Positions 54,555 to 62,854 of a stretch of DNA of 64,000 bases are shown in pieces. The notes below the pieces were generated by a model. The model was not told where the DNA came from and made no database searches. It saw nothing but the letters and a program-made list of their open reading frames with translations. Position 1 is the first letter of the stretch; each line of letters opens with the position of its first letter. Made by a program: the position numbers and the translations under genes. Origin of the DNA: G963663315 sp965208975 (GTDB taxonomy: Bacteria; Pseudomonadota; Gammaproteobacteria; Arenicellales; Poriferihabitantaceae); assembly GCA_965208975.1 (NCBI GenBank), contig CBDBQH010000003.1, positions 1,426,001-1,490,000 on the forward strand, in the 5' to 3' direction.

Positions 54555-55505
54555 CTATGCTTTGTCTGGAGCTTGATTGGCTACACCATCAAACAAAACC
54601 AGCTGATCCTGCTGCTCGACATTGGTGGTTGGATACGCACAGTTTGATACTTTGTAGTTTGTGACGATAGCTTCAACCATGGGATTGCGGTTCTGTTCGC
54701 TTCCTCCCACATGGTAAAAATGCTCACGGGTATAAATGTTGAACTCGTTCCATAGCGCTGCTATGTACTCGTTTTTTCTGAAATCGTTGTGGTGCCAGGT
54801 GGACAAAATGAATCTTGCTTTTGATGAGCGAAGACTATCAAATAATATCTGCTCATGTTTACCGTCCCAACCGTTGTAATAATCCACATGCCTGTCAATA
54901 TAAGGCGGGTCACAATAAACAACATCGGCGATGGTTGCTTGTTTGATCGTGTCTTCAAATGGCTGACACTTGAAGGTAAAGTCTTTCACCTTCAGTAATC
55001 GGGATACATGACCCACCTGATTCACAATTTTTGTCACATAGGCTTGAGCGAACCGGTTGGGTTTCTTGCAGAAAGGGATATTAAGGCCGCCCTTGCGATT
55101 AAAGCGAATCATCCCGTTAAACCCCGAACGATTCAAAAATAAAAAATCAAGCGGCGGGCGCTTTTCGTTAAATCTTTCGCGTAAGGCATAATAATGTTTG
55201 TCGCCTTTTGCCAGCAGCAATGAACCTTCCTCATTCAAGTATTTTCGTACAATCTCAGGGGTTATTTCGCCGATTTTGATTGAGTTGTAGAAGTCAATCA
55301 GATGGGGGTTGGTATCACACATCACGGCATGAGCGGGGGCGATATTAAAGCCCACAACACCGGTTCCCATGAAGGGTTCTATCCATTGCCCCTCAAGTTC
55401 TTCAGGAACAATACTTTTAATCCAGGGGACCAGTTTGGTCTTTATTCCTTGCGATTTTATTGGGGGTACATTTACTTTCAATTTTTTACATCCTTCACTG
55501 TCCAT
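54555..55505 (-). CDS. Dam-family N6-adenine DNA methyltransferase
   Basis: A 316-residue D12-class methylase. KSQGIKTKLVPWIKS is the opening motif, EPFMGTGVVGFN the SAM site and VVYCDPPYIDRH the catalytic motif. The class includes Dam (GATC) and EcoRV methylase; the target is unknown. The ATG at 55505 lies within the upstream stub. A TTG at 55481 has AAGGA about nine bases upstream and gives a start K-V-N-V-P-P, so this may be the true start. It converges with hipA. Just upstream lies a stub that looks like its lost restriction partner. Confidence 0.88.
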   Translation of the reverse strand: MDSEGCKKLKVNVPPIKSQGIKTKLVPWIKSIVPEELEGQWIEPFMGTGVVGFNIAPAHAVMCDTNPHLIDFYNSIKIGEITPEIVRKYLNEEGSLLLAKGDKHYYALRERFNEKRPPLDFLFLNRSGFNGMIRFNRKGGLNIPFCKKPNRFAQAYVTKIVNQVGHVSRLLKVKDFTFKCQPFEDTIKQATIADVVYCDPPYIDRHVDYYNGWDGKHEQILFDSLRSSKARFILSTWHHNDFRKNEYIAALWNEFNIYTREHFYHVGGSEQNRNPMVEAIVTNYKVSNCAYPTTNVEQQDQLVLFDGVANQAPDKA

Positions 55506-55588
55506 TGCCCGTCATCGGTACTGATGGAGTCCTGAAGGGTCTCAACAAAGTCCTTTAGCTGATCTTCGAATTCCTCCTTGTATGTCAT
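55478..55588 (-). pseudogene. Possible N-terminal stub of an EcoRV-family restriction endonuclease
   Basis: A 36-codon frame (TYKEEFEDQLKDFVETLQ, then STDDGQWTVK) ending DVKN. The phrase DDGQWTVK followed by a Gly-Phe-Ile-type segment is what I recall from EcoRV-type endonucleases; here the frame ends at once and the methylase begins. This fits deletion of almost the whole endonuclease gene, leaving the methylase behind. It is based on memory of one short motif and is unverified. Confidence 0.4.
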
Positions 55589-55607
55589 CCAGGTCAGCCC
55601 AGAGAAA

Positions 55608-56024
55608 TTACGGTTTTTGATGTGTATTTGCTGGTTGTGCACCACGATGTGCAAAATAGAACCCCAACACAGCCCCGGCGAGAGTTCCGAAGGCAGTGAC
55701 AACGCTTTCAAAGTTTTTTAGTTCAGAGCCCAGCACGAGGAAAATTACAAAAGAACCTACTATGATCAATGCCAACATACTGCGAATTGTCCCTTCAGGC
55801 AGATTCATACCTTTCAGGTTAGCGCTTGTATTCCCTCCACTGCGAAAACGAGTACATAAAAAGCCTGCTGCCAACACTATAGTGATGTAAACAATTTCGA
55901 CCCATACAAGCGGTTGCGACCAATAGCAAGGTCGTCCGGCGCTGCTTGAGGCGCCGTTCGTTTGGGCGAACAGTAACTCCAGGGTACAAACGAACACGAG
56001 GAACACTGCAAGGATAGTACGCAT
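55608..56024 (-). CDS. Small membrane protein with signal peptide
   Basis: A 138-residue protein. A signal peptide (ILAVFLVFVCTLELLFAQT) is followed by three hydrophobic helices (about 38-58 VEIVYITIVLAAGFLC, 82-102 MLALIIVGSFVIFLVLG, 107-126 VVTAFGTLAGAVLGFYFAHRG). No enzymatic motif is seen. Its place between a methylase stub and a YegP protein on the minus strand gives no clear function. Presence in a defence island raises the chance of a membrane-acting effector, which is only a guess. Confidence 0.7.
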   Translation of the reverse strand: MRTILAVFLVFVCTLELLFAQTNGASSSAGRPCYWSQPLVWVEIVYITIVLAAGFLCTRFRSGGNTSANLKGMNLPEGTIRSMLALIIVGSFVIFLVLGSELKNFESVVTAFGTLAGAVLGFYFAHRGAQPANTHQKP

Positions 56025-56090
56025 GTAGCAAACTCCTATATTTCCGGTTTCATCTTTATGTGAACAAGACCCCCGTTTCCAGTGGCCAAA

Positions 56091-56423
56091 CTACGTCAGG
56101 TCGTTGATCACAGCTATTGGAGCGTTGGTCTTCACGCTTTCAATGCCATTGTCCCGACCGGCAGCGGTTTCGTACATCTCTGAAGTGCCGATCACTTGAC
56201 TGTTGGCAGCTTTGAGATTGAAGAAATACTTGTTATTAGTCGATACCTTGCGGTCGTAGCGTGAACCATCGGGTGAGTTGGTTTTAACCGAGGTGATTCC
56301 GTTTTCCGCACCCGCCTTGCTTCCATACCCTTCGCTTTTTAGAATAATTTCGCCGTTGCCTGCCTTGAGTCGAAATCGATATTCACCCCTTGTATCTTTG
56401 AATAGTTCGAACTTGCTGGTCAT
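56091..56423 (-). CDS. YegP-like DUF1508 protein
   Basis: A 110-residue protein made of two tandem DUF1508 repeats: FELFKDTRGEYRFRLKAGNG with GYGSKAGAENGITSVK, then YFFNLKAANSQVIGTS with YETAAGRDNGIESVK. The function is unknown; it is a common small protein. It is followed by a gap of about 170 bp to the divergent dcm promoter. Confidence 0.92.
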   Translation of the reverse strand: MTSKFELFKDTRGEYRFRLKAGNGEIILKSEGYGSKAGAENGITSVKTNSPDGSRYDRKVSTNNKYFFNLKAANSQVIGTSEMYETAAGRDNGIESVKTNAPIAVINDLT

Positions 56424-56554
56424 TTTAGATTCTCCTGTATTTGGACTGTAAATGGCAATTCAAAATTGACTTTCTAATATATGAGTGCGGATTCCGTAGA
56501 TTCAACCCCGTGAAGAATAAAATCACTTCGTAGGCATCTGGCACCAGAATAAAA

Positions 56555-56583
56555 TTGAAAAGGCTATCTTGTTATGTCATAAT
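56555..56583 (+). promoter_or_regulatory. Predicted promoter of the EcoRII-type operon
   Basis: TTGAAA (56555-56560), 17-base spacer, CATAAT (56578-56583). The expected transcript start (about 56590) makes the ATG at 56607 more likely than the TTG at 56592 as the methylase start. Confidence 0.55.
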
Positions 56584-56606
56584 GTCAAAAATTGACCCAG
56601 AAAGAA

Positions 56607-57902
56607 ATGAGAGTGCCAGTATCCATGCAGACAGAAATATCCCGACTTATTGAGAAATCGGGCTTGCCCAGGAAAGAGATTGCCTCAAGAACGGGGTACA
56701 ATGTCAGAACCATTTATCGTTGGGAATCCGGGGAAACAATTCCCAGAAAGGCTGTTACCGACTGGTTATCGCGACAGGCCAGGATGTGTATTCTGGATCG
56801 GCCTGCGGAAAAACCCGCATTCACCTTTATTGACTTGTTTGCCGGAATCGGTGGCCTTCGTATGGGGTTCGAGTCCATTGGTGGGCAGTGTGTTTTTACC
56901 AGTGAATGGAATATTGCCTGCCGGAAGACTTATCAAGCGAACTTTCCGTGCGATCACCCTGTTGCAGGTGATATTACCGCTATAGCAGAGGAGGAAATAC
57001 CTGTGCATGATGTGCTGGTTGCAGGATTTCCCTGTCAGCCATTTTCCATAGCCGGTGTTTCAAAGAAAAATGCGCTGGGGAAAAAACACGGTTTTTCCTG
57101 TGAGGCACAGGGCACCCTGTTTTTTGATACAGCACGTATTATTGCCAATCACCGACCACCTGCCTTTCTGCTGGAAAACGTGAAAAACCTGGTTAGTCAT
57201 GACGGGGGGAACACATTCCGCATTATCCGAAAAACCCTGGAGGAGGATCTCGGTTACTATATCGACTGGCGCGTGATCAATGCAAAGGGGGTTGTCCCGC
57301 AAAACCGCGAGAGGATTTTTATTGCAGGTTTTCGTGGGGATACCGGTTTTGATTTCAGCCAGCTTGACGTGCCTGATCCGGGAAATGGGCCGGTGATGCG
57401 CACAATTCTGCATCCACAGGATGGCACTGAACTGGAAGAGCCACCTTATACACACGGACCGTCCGGCACGGTCAACCCCAAATATACGCTTTCGGAAAAC
57501 CTGTGGACCTATCTTGAAAACTATGCCGCAAAACACAAGGCAAGAGGAAACGGATTCGGTTATGGACTTGTTGGGCCGGATGATGTTTCCCGTACACTGT
57601 CCGCCCGCTACTACAAGGACGGATCGGAGATACTGGTTCGGCAGCATGGAAACAGGCCGCGCCGTCTGACTCCGAGAGAATGCGCTCGCCTGATGGGTTT
57701 CGATGGTCCCGGAAAACTACATTTCGAGATTCCTGTTTCCGACACACAAGCCTACAAGCAGTTTGGCAATGCAGTTGTCGTTCCGGTTGTTGATGCGGTC
57801 GCACAGTTCATGCTTCCCCATATTCACACCGTAATGGGCAAAGATAAAAAACAGGTTGAACTTGTGCCGGAATTTGTATTTGAAGAGGAAAGAGGAAGCT
57901 GA
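56607..57902 (+). CDS. DNA (cytosine-5) methyltransferase, EcoRII/Dcm type, with N-terminal HTH
   Basis: A 431-residue C5 methylase. It opens with a helix-turn-helix (ISRLIEKSGLPRKEIASRTG, then YNVRTIYRWESGE). The catalytic core has FIDLFAGIGGLRMG, the active Cys in AGFPCQPFS, FLLENV and VPQNRERIFIAG, and the C-terminal RLTPRECARLMGF and FGNAVVVPV. With the EcoRII-type endonuclease and Vsr downstream it probably methylates the inner cytosine of CCWGG. The HTH may let it repress its own operon, as in related controller-free systems. An in-frame TTG at 56592 is possible. Confidence 0.93.
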   Translation: MRVPVSMQTEISRLIEKSGLPRKEIASRTGYNVRTIYRWESGETIPRKAVTDWLSRQARMCILDRPAEKPAFTFIDLFAGIGGLRMGFESIGGQCVFTSEWNIACRKTYQANFPCDHPVAGDITAIAEEEIPVHDVLVAGFPCQPFSIAGVSKKNALGKKHGFSCEAQGTLFFDTARIIANHRPPAFLLENVKNLVSHDGGNTFRIIRKTLEEDLGYYIDWRVINAKGVVPQNRERIFIAGFRGDTGFDFSQLDVPDPGNGPVMRTILHPQDGTELEEPPYTHGPSGTVNPKYTLSENLWTYLENYAAKHKARGNGFGYGLVGPDDVSRTLSARYYKDGSEILVRQHGNRPRRLTPRECARLMGFDGPGKLHFEIPVSDTQAYKQFGNAVVVPVVDAVAQFMLPHIHTVMGKDKKQVELVPEFVFEEERGS

Positions 57903-57908
57903 CGGCCA

Positions 57909-58367
57909 TTGCCTGATATTGTCTCTTCGGAAACCCGCAGGCGCATGATGGCTGGTATCCGTGCAAAGGATACGAAGCCAGAGCTTTTTATTCGCAAGGC
58001 TCTGCATGCTAAAGGGTTCCGATATAGGCTGCATGATCGCAAGCTCCCCGGAAAACCGGATATGTCATTCCCGAAATACAAGGCTATCATTTTTGTCAAT
58101 GGCTGCTTCTGGCATGGTCATGATTGTCATTTGTTCAAATGGCCGTCTACCAGACAGGAATTCTGGTGCAGGAAAATCACCCGCAACCGGCAGAAGGATG
58201 AAGAAACCCGACAGGCTCTGAAAGAGGAAGGCTGGCGTATTGCCGTGATTCACGAGTGTGCTCTGAAAGGGAGGACACGGCTTGACCCGGACAAGGTAAT
58301 AAGATCTACAGAAAAGTGGTTGCGTTCAGGGCACACAGACCACGTAATTGAAGGTTTACGGGAATAA
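57909..58367 (+). CDS. vsr: Very short patch repair endonuclease
   Basis: A 152-residue Vsr protein: SSETRRRMMAGIRAKDTKPE, FRYRLHDRKLPGKPD with the catalytic Asp, FVNGCFWHGHDCHLF with zinc and active-site residues, and WCRKITRNRQKD. It nicks beside T in T:G mismatches produced by deamination of 5-methylcytosine, so it offsets the mutational cost of the methylase. It starts at TTG, 6 bp after the methylase stop, and the endonuclease follows 20 bp later. Confidence 0.95.
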   Translation: MPDIVSSETRRRMMAGIRAKDTKPELFIRKALHAKGFRYRLHDRKLPGKPDMSFPKYKAIIFVNGCFWHGHDCHLFKWPSTRQEFWCRKITRNRQKDEETRQALKEEGWRIAVIHECALKGRTRLDPDKVIRSTEKWLRSGHTDHVIEGLRE

Positions 58368-58387
58368 ATCCTGAGGAGAGTGGAGAA

Positions 58388-59614
58388 ATGAAAAAAGGGT
58401 TTTTGTCTGAATATTTTGTCGGCGTGGTCGCAAAACGACTGAGTGCTGTGGAAGTTCATCCCGAGAGCTCAAACCAGCATGAATTCAATGGTGTAAAGGA
58501 GCTGAAGGAACTACTTGGTGGAGAAAGGCTGGAAGATGCTCCGACCCGGTTTGTATGGCTTGGCGAAGAAAATGAAGGTTTTTCCGAAGATTCATTTGTC
58601 ACATGGTATGACGCGCGTGAATTGCATCCTACCCGCAGTGAGTACAGACTGTATTTTAAAAGAAATCCTGTGATGGAACATGCCAATGCGGGAGACTTGC
58701 TCATTATTGGCAGGAGGTCTTCGGGTGGACTGATGATTATTGTAGTCGCCGGGGAAAGCACAATAGAGAATCGGCTCGTCTGGCTTTTTGGTCTTTCAAT
58801 CAGGTCAGATGCCCGCTTCACGTATCAAGATATTGAAAATGGGGGTGATCAGCAGGTTGGGTTTGCTGCGAGATTTATTCTGGAAGAACTGGGTATCGCA
58901 GTTGAAGAATCGGAAACAGACAAGCTCGATATGTTGCTGGAACCCTTTCAGGGAGTTTTTCCGGCAACAGCAGAGTTTTCCAGTTTTGCCCGAGACACCC
59001 TTCCTGATATTGCCCCCAGGGATGACCCTGACGCTGCCTTGCTTGTGTGGATGGTGCATGAAGAAAAGCTGTTTCGCCGCATGGAACATCATGCAGTAGC
59101 CCAGCGTTTGAGAGGTGGATTTCGGGTTGGTGAACTTGTTGATGTAGACGGATTTATCCAGTTCTCACTCAGTGTCCAGAACAGAAGGAAAGCTCGGGCC
59201 GGATTTGCACTGGAACATCACCTTGCAGAAATATTTCGCGTCTTTGCACTGAAATATGATCGACAGGCTGTTACCGAACATAACACAAAACCTGACTTTC
59301 TGTTTCCCGGTGCAGGGGAATACCATGACAAAAAGTTCCCGGCAACCGGCCTTTCCATGCTGGGCGTCAAGTCAACCTGCAAGGACAGGTGGCGCCAAGT
59401 TCTCTCGGAAGCGGTAAGGATACCGGACAAGCATCTTCTGACTCTTGAACCCGGTATCAGTGAAAATCAGACAAATGAAATGCGGGCTAACAGGCTTCAG
59501 CTAGTCTTGCCAAGCGAACTGCACCACACCTACACGGATGCCCAACAAACATGGCTGATGGATATTCGGGGATTTGTTGATCAGATACGGGAACAACAGA
59601 AGAGTAATAAATAA
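58388..59614 (+). CDS. Type II restriction endonuclease, EcoRII family
   Basis: A 408-residue enzyme with a GGAGAG ribosome site before ATG 58388. The N-terminal half (to about 190) is the effector domain (FLSEYFVGVVAKRLSAVEVH, RSEYRLYFKRN). The C-terminal half is the catalytic domain with KPDFLFPG, YHDKKFPATGLSML and GVKSTCKDRWRQVL, the PD-(D/E)XK-type active site of EcoRII. It should cut CCWGG, probably needing two sites. Together with the methylase and vsr it makes a complete system. Confidence 0.93.
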   Translation: MKKGFLSEYFVGVVAKRLSAVEVHPESSNQHEFNGVKELKELLGGERLEDAPTRFVWLGEENEGFSEDSFVTWYDARELHPTRSEYRLYFKRNPVMEHANAGDLLIIGRRSSGGLMIIVVAGESTIENRLVWLFGLSIRSDARFTYQDIENGGDQQVGFAARFILEELGIAVEESETDKLDMLLEPFQGVFPATAEFSSFARDTLPDIAPRDDPDAALLVWMVHEEKLFRRMEHHAVAQRLRGGFRVGELVDVDGFIQFSLSVQNRRKARAGFALEHHLAEIFRVFALKYDRQAVTEHNTKPDFLFPGAGEYHDKKFPATGLSMLGVKSTCKDRWRQVLSEAVRIPDKHLLTLEPGISENQTNEMRANRLQLVLPSELHHTYTDAQQTWLMDIRGFVDQIREQQKSNK

Positions 59615-59636
59615 GTCCCGACTTTTACACCTCAAT

Positions 59637-60983
59637 CTATTGCCACTTTCTATATGCAGTCCTTGCAGATGTGGGTACGCTACTTTTGTCCAATGTCTTG
59701 ACCAACGCACGAAATTGTTCCGCACAATTTTTGTGTGTATTGAGCCAGTTTGCGAGTATGCCCTTCTCTTTTGGCAACTCCAACATGATCTTTATTTCTC
59801 GTGGCGAAAATGATTTCACCATCATACGGTAACTTGGCATTGCTGCATCAGATACCCCATAAGGATTTCCAACTGCGCATGTGACAACAGATTCGACAAA
59901 TACCGGCTGTGCGATGTTGGGTACGCCCGTATCACTAGTTAACTGCACAAGACGTTCCGCAAATGGCGGTTCGTTATGGAAATTGTTCCAACCATTGTGA
60001 ACACGCAATAAGTTTCGACTAGCGGATGTAATCAAACTATGTAGTTCTGCTTCACTTAGAAGCGGCGTAAGTCCTACAATTTGAAAAAATTGTTGAGAGG
60101 CCTGATGTCGTTTCTCGTCACCCTTTGCTCGATAATCTTGATGCCGGTCCAGCAGAAGCGATTGTGTTTTGGGCGAGAATTCGTCTTTGAAGGATTGACA
60201 AATAGATTTAGCGTTTACCCGGGCTTCCTCCTTGGCATCAGGGTCGCAGCATATACCATGCAGCATGCCAAAAATTAATTGCCGTTGTGCATCGAACGTT
60301 CCACGGATTCTATTTTCCCACTCTTCTCGTTGATCCTTTTTGAAACTTGCCCTATCTAACGACGCTAAGAGCTTTTTGGTATCTACGCCCTTTAGGTTTT
60401 GCTTACTCGAAAGTGCGTGTTTCTGACACCGGCTTAAAAAATTTATTACCTCATCCTCGTCAACGATTTCGTCTGAGGCATGTGCTACGGAATAACTGTT
60501 GCGCGTTGCCCGACATTGGTCAAGAAAAAAGTAATCTTGATTAGAAATTAGATTCAATTTTCGGCATAAATCCAATAACTCAGAGTCCTTCAGATCTAAC
60601 AAGCTCGCTTCATCGAAAGACTTGTCATCCAAGATTTGCGGAATAATTGCTAGGCCAAACTGTCGCACCTTCTCACGCAACTCGATAACGGCCGCATTCC
60701 ATATATAATTGATAGCTGAGTCAAACAGGCCACTCGCCACCGCAATGCAAGCTTTAACAATTTTGTCGTCACGCAAATGCGGCGGGATTCGGGAGAGTAA
60801 ACGCGGCAATTGCGCCCATGCATGCTCAATTTGATCATTCGACGAGATAACGTTTCGGTCGACTTTCAGGGCCTTGGTCAACTCGTCAAGCATGTTGCCC
60901 GTAATGCTTGAGACCCTCGGCAGATTGACCATCAATTCTGTCGCGGGCACATTACTGACAACAAGACTGTTTTTCCGATTCAA
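59637..60983 (-). CDS. Unrecognised protein with HEPN-like RX6H motif
   Basis: A 448-residue protein with no named family that I recognise. The stretch at residues 150-185 reads FFLDQCRATRNSYSVAHASD, and R161-N-x5-H168 fits the R-x4-6-H motif of HEPN ribonucleases, followed by an acidic helix (DEIVDEDEVINFLSRC). The helices around it (70-190) fit a HEPN bundle. The rest is helical. The start is uncertain: TTG at 60983 or ATG at 60932. It lies at the end of the defence island, convergent with the EcoRII-type operon. Confidence 0.55.
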   Translation of the reverse strand: MNRKNSLVVSNVPATELMVNLPRVSSITGNMLDELTKALKVDRNVISSNDQIEHAWAQLPRLLSRIPPHLRDDKIVKACIAVASGLFDSAINYIWNAAVIELREKVRQFGLAIIPQILDDKSFDEASLLDLKDSELLDLCRKLNLISNQDYFFLDQCRATRNSYSVAHASDEIVDEDEVINFLSRCQKHALSSKQNLKGVDTKKLLASLDRASFKKDQREEWENRIRGTFDAQRQLIFGMLHGICCDPDAKEEARVNAKSICQSFKDEFSPKTQSLLLDRHQDYRAKGDEKRHQASQQFFQIVGLTPLLSEAELHSLITSASRNLLRVHNGWNNFHNEPPFAERLVQLTSDTGVPNIAQPVFVESVVTCAVGNPYGVSDAAMPSYRMMVKSFSPREIKIMLELPKEKGILANWLNTHKNCAEQFRALVKTLDKSSVPTSARTAYRKWQ

Positions 60984-61160
60984 AAGAAATAATTCACCCT
61001 GATCAGATGATTGTAACCATAGTCCGGCTTTATTAGGAGCGCCGAATTATTTCTCCTACAAGCCTGTATACACATCTCTCTTAAAAGCTCATCCATACCC
61101 TTCAAGAGGGATATCACCGTATTTTACAGTACGGCATTGTGGTTCGCGCCCACCTCCCAA

Positions 61161-62018
61161 TCAACCCACAGAAATCACATCTTTCATGGTCTTCATGGCT
61201 TGTTTCTCGATCTGGCGGATTCTTTCTGCCGATACTCCATACTCGTCCGCGAGGTCGTGCAGGGTGGGTTTGTCGTCGCTTAACCATCGGCGGGTGACGA
61301 TGTCCTTGCTGCGTTCATCAAGTTTGGCAAGCGCCACGCCCAGTTGCTGTTGCCGCTGCTGCCGGTATTCGTTGTTTCCAACAACAACCTCGGGATCATA
61401 ACGGCTGTCTCCGAGATACTGGGCGGGAGTCAGGCAGGGGCTGTCTTCGTCCTGCTCTGCCGAGGGGTCGAAGGTAACGTCCGTGCCACTTAATCTGGAT
61501 TCCATTTCCCGAACAGCGCCGGTATCAACATCCAGATCATCGGCAAGTCTGGTCACATCTGCATCGTTCATCCATCCCCATTTGGAGCGGGATTTTCTCA
61601 GATTGAAGAACAGCTTGCGCTGGGCCTTGGTAGTGGCCACCTTGACAATGCGCCAGTTGCGAAGCACATAATCGTATATTTCGGCCCGTATCCAGTGCAT
61701 TGCAAAAGAAACGAGTCGAACGTCACGGGTCGGGTCGAAGCGTTTGACGGCTTTCATCAGCCCGATGCTTCCTTCCTGAATCAGGTCGGGTAATGGTAAA
61801 CCGTAGCCCGTGAATCCTCGCGCTACCTTGACCACATATCGAAGATGGGACAATACCAGTTCACGCGCGGCTTCGAGGTCGCCATCATCCCGGTAACGCA
61901 GGGCCAGGTCGTGCTCCTGTTCGGCAGTCAAAATCGGAGCTGCGTTGACTGCCTGCATGTAGGCCGCCAGGCTGCCGTTGTGGGTCAGCTGCATCAAAAT
62001 AGGTAAACTTTGCGTCAT
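61161..62018 (-). CDS. rpoH: RNA polymerase sigma-32 (heat shock)
   Basis: A 285-residue sigma factor. LTAEQEHDLALRYRDDGDLE, DLIQEGSIGLMKAVKRFDP and VRLVSFAMHWIRAEIYDYVL are regions 2.1-2.4. The RpoH box QRKLFFNLRKSR is intact, and SAERIRQIEKQAMKTMK is region 4. Family length favours ATG 62018. The in-frame TTG at 62066 adds 16 residues. It directs heat-shock genes; hslU in the same window is a typical target. Confidence 0.95.
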   Translation of the reverse strand: MTQSLPILMQLTHNGSLAAYMQAVNAAPILTAEQEHDLALRYRDDGDLEAARELVLSHLRYVVKVARGFTGYGLPLPDLIQEGSIGLMKAVKRFDPTRDVRLVSFAMHWIRAEIYDYVLRNWRIVKVATTKAQRKLFFNLRKSRSKWGWMNDADVTRLADDLDVDTGAVREMESRLSGTDVTFDPSAEQDEDSPCLTPAQYLGDSRYDPEVVVGNNEYRQQRQQQLGVALAKLDERSKDIVTRRWLSDDKPTLHDLADEYGVSAERIRQIEKQAMKTMKDVISVG

Positions 62019-62108
62019 CGAAATGTAAGGAATCAGTTTTTGGTTATCGCGTATTTTAGCGCTCAATGGGTTAGAGTGCTAATAATTTTTGAAGTTCCGC
62101 GGAATCAC

Positions 62109-62852
62109 TCAACTATTTTCCTCTTTAACCGCTCCTTTCTCGACCCACGCCCGGACTTTCACTTCCGCTTCCCTGGCGAGCCGGTCCCGTGACTCATCCG
62201 GCGCCAGCAATTCAAAAATCCGGACGTGAACCCGTATCCTGTCCAGACAGACAGTCTGCCACAGGCTTTGCAGGAATGTCGTGTTCCTCGCATAACTGAT
62301 TTCGGGAAATAAATTACCATTTCGATCCGAATAGCGCAGGGCAACCGGCTGCACACGGGTCTTGCTATCAATCGCGGACTGCATCAGCCGTGGATGAAAC
62401 CGATTGACGGAGCATCCGTCTGTAGTCGTGCCTTCGGGAAAAATCAGAACTGCCTGATTCTTTGATAATGATTCCGAGAGTTTCGCTTTGGCGTCCCGCG
62501 CTCCCCGTCCCCTGTCGATGAACAGGGTTCCCGCTGTTCTTATAATAAATCCCAATATCGGCCAGCTGGCTATCTCGCCTTTTGCCAGGAATACAACCGG
62601 CATCGTGGAACCGATCACTGAAATATCCAGCCAGGAAACGTGGTTGGATACCACCAGCGCTCCGGGAGCCGGCAGCGTCCCGCTAAATTCACACTGAACC
62701 CCTGCTACCCGGACCACTCCTTTATGCCAGAGTCGGGCGATTTTCTGGTAAAACCCGTGGCTAATAAAAACCGACAGGATGCTACAGACTATCCCCGCGC
62801 CAACCAGCAGGCAAAGAAAAAAGACTTTGACGGAGCCGGCAACTCTGTTCAC
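62109..62852 (-). CDS. Lysophospholipid acyltransferase (PlsC-like)
   Basis: A 247-residue membrane acyltransferase. An N-terminal membrane helix (VFFLCLLVGAGIVCSILSVF) is followed by the catalytic NHVSWLD and by FPEGTTTDG, the two diagnostic motifs. It likely acylates 1-acyl-glycerol-3-phosphate or a related lysolipid. It starts only 2 bp after hslU on the same strand, so the two may be cotranscribed. Confidence 0.9.
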   Translation of the reverse strand: MNRVAGSVKVFFLCLLVGAGIVCSILSVFISHGFYQKIARLWHKGVVRVAGVQCEFSGTLPAPGALVVSNHVSWLDISVIGSTMPVVFLAKGEIASWPILGFIIRTAGTLFIDRGRGARDAKAKLSESLSKNQAVLIFPEGTTTDGCSVNRFHPRLMQSAIDSKTRVQPVALRYSDRNGNLFPEISYARNTTFLQSLWQTVCLDRIRVHVRIFELLAPDESRDRLAREAEVKVRAWVEKGAVKEENS

Positions 62853-62854
62853 AT

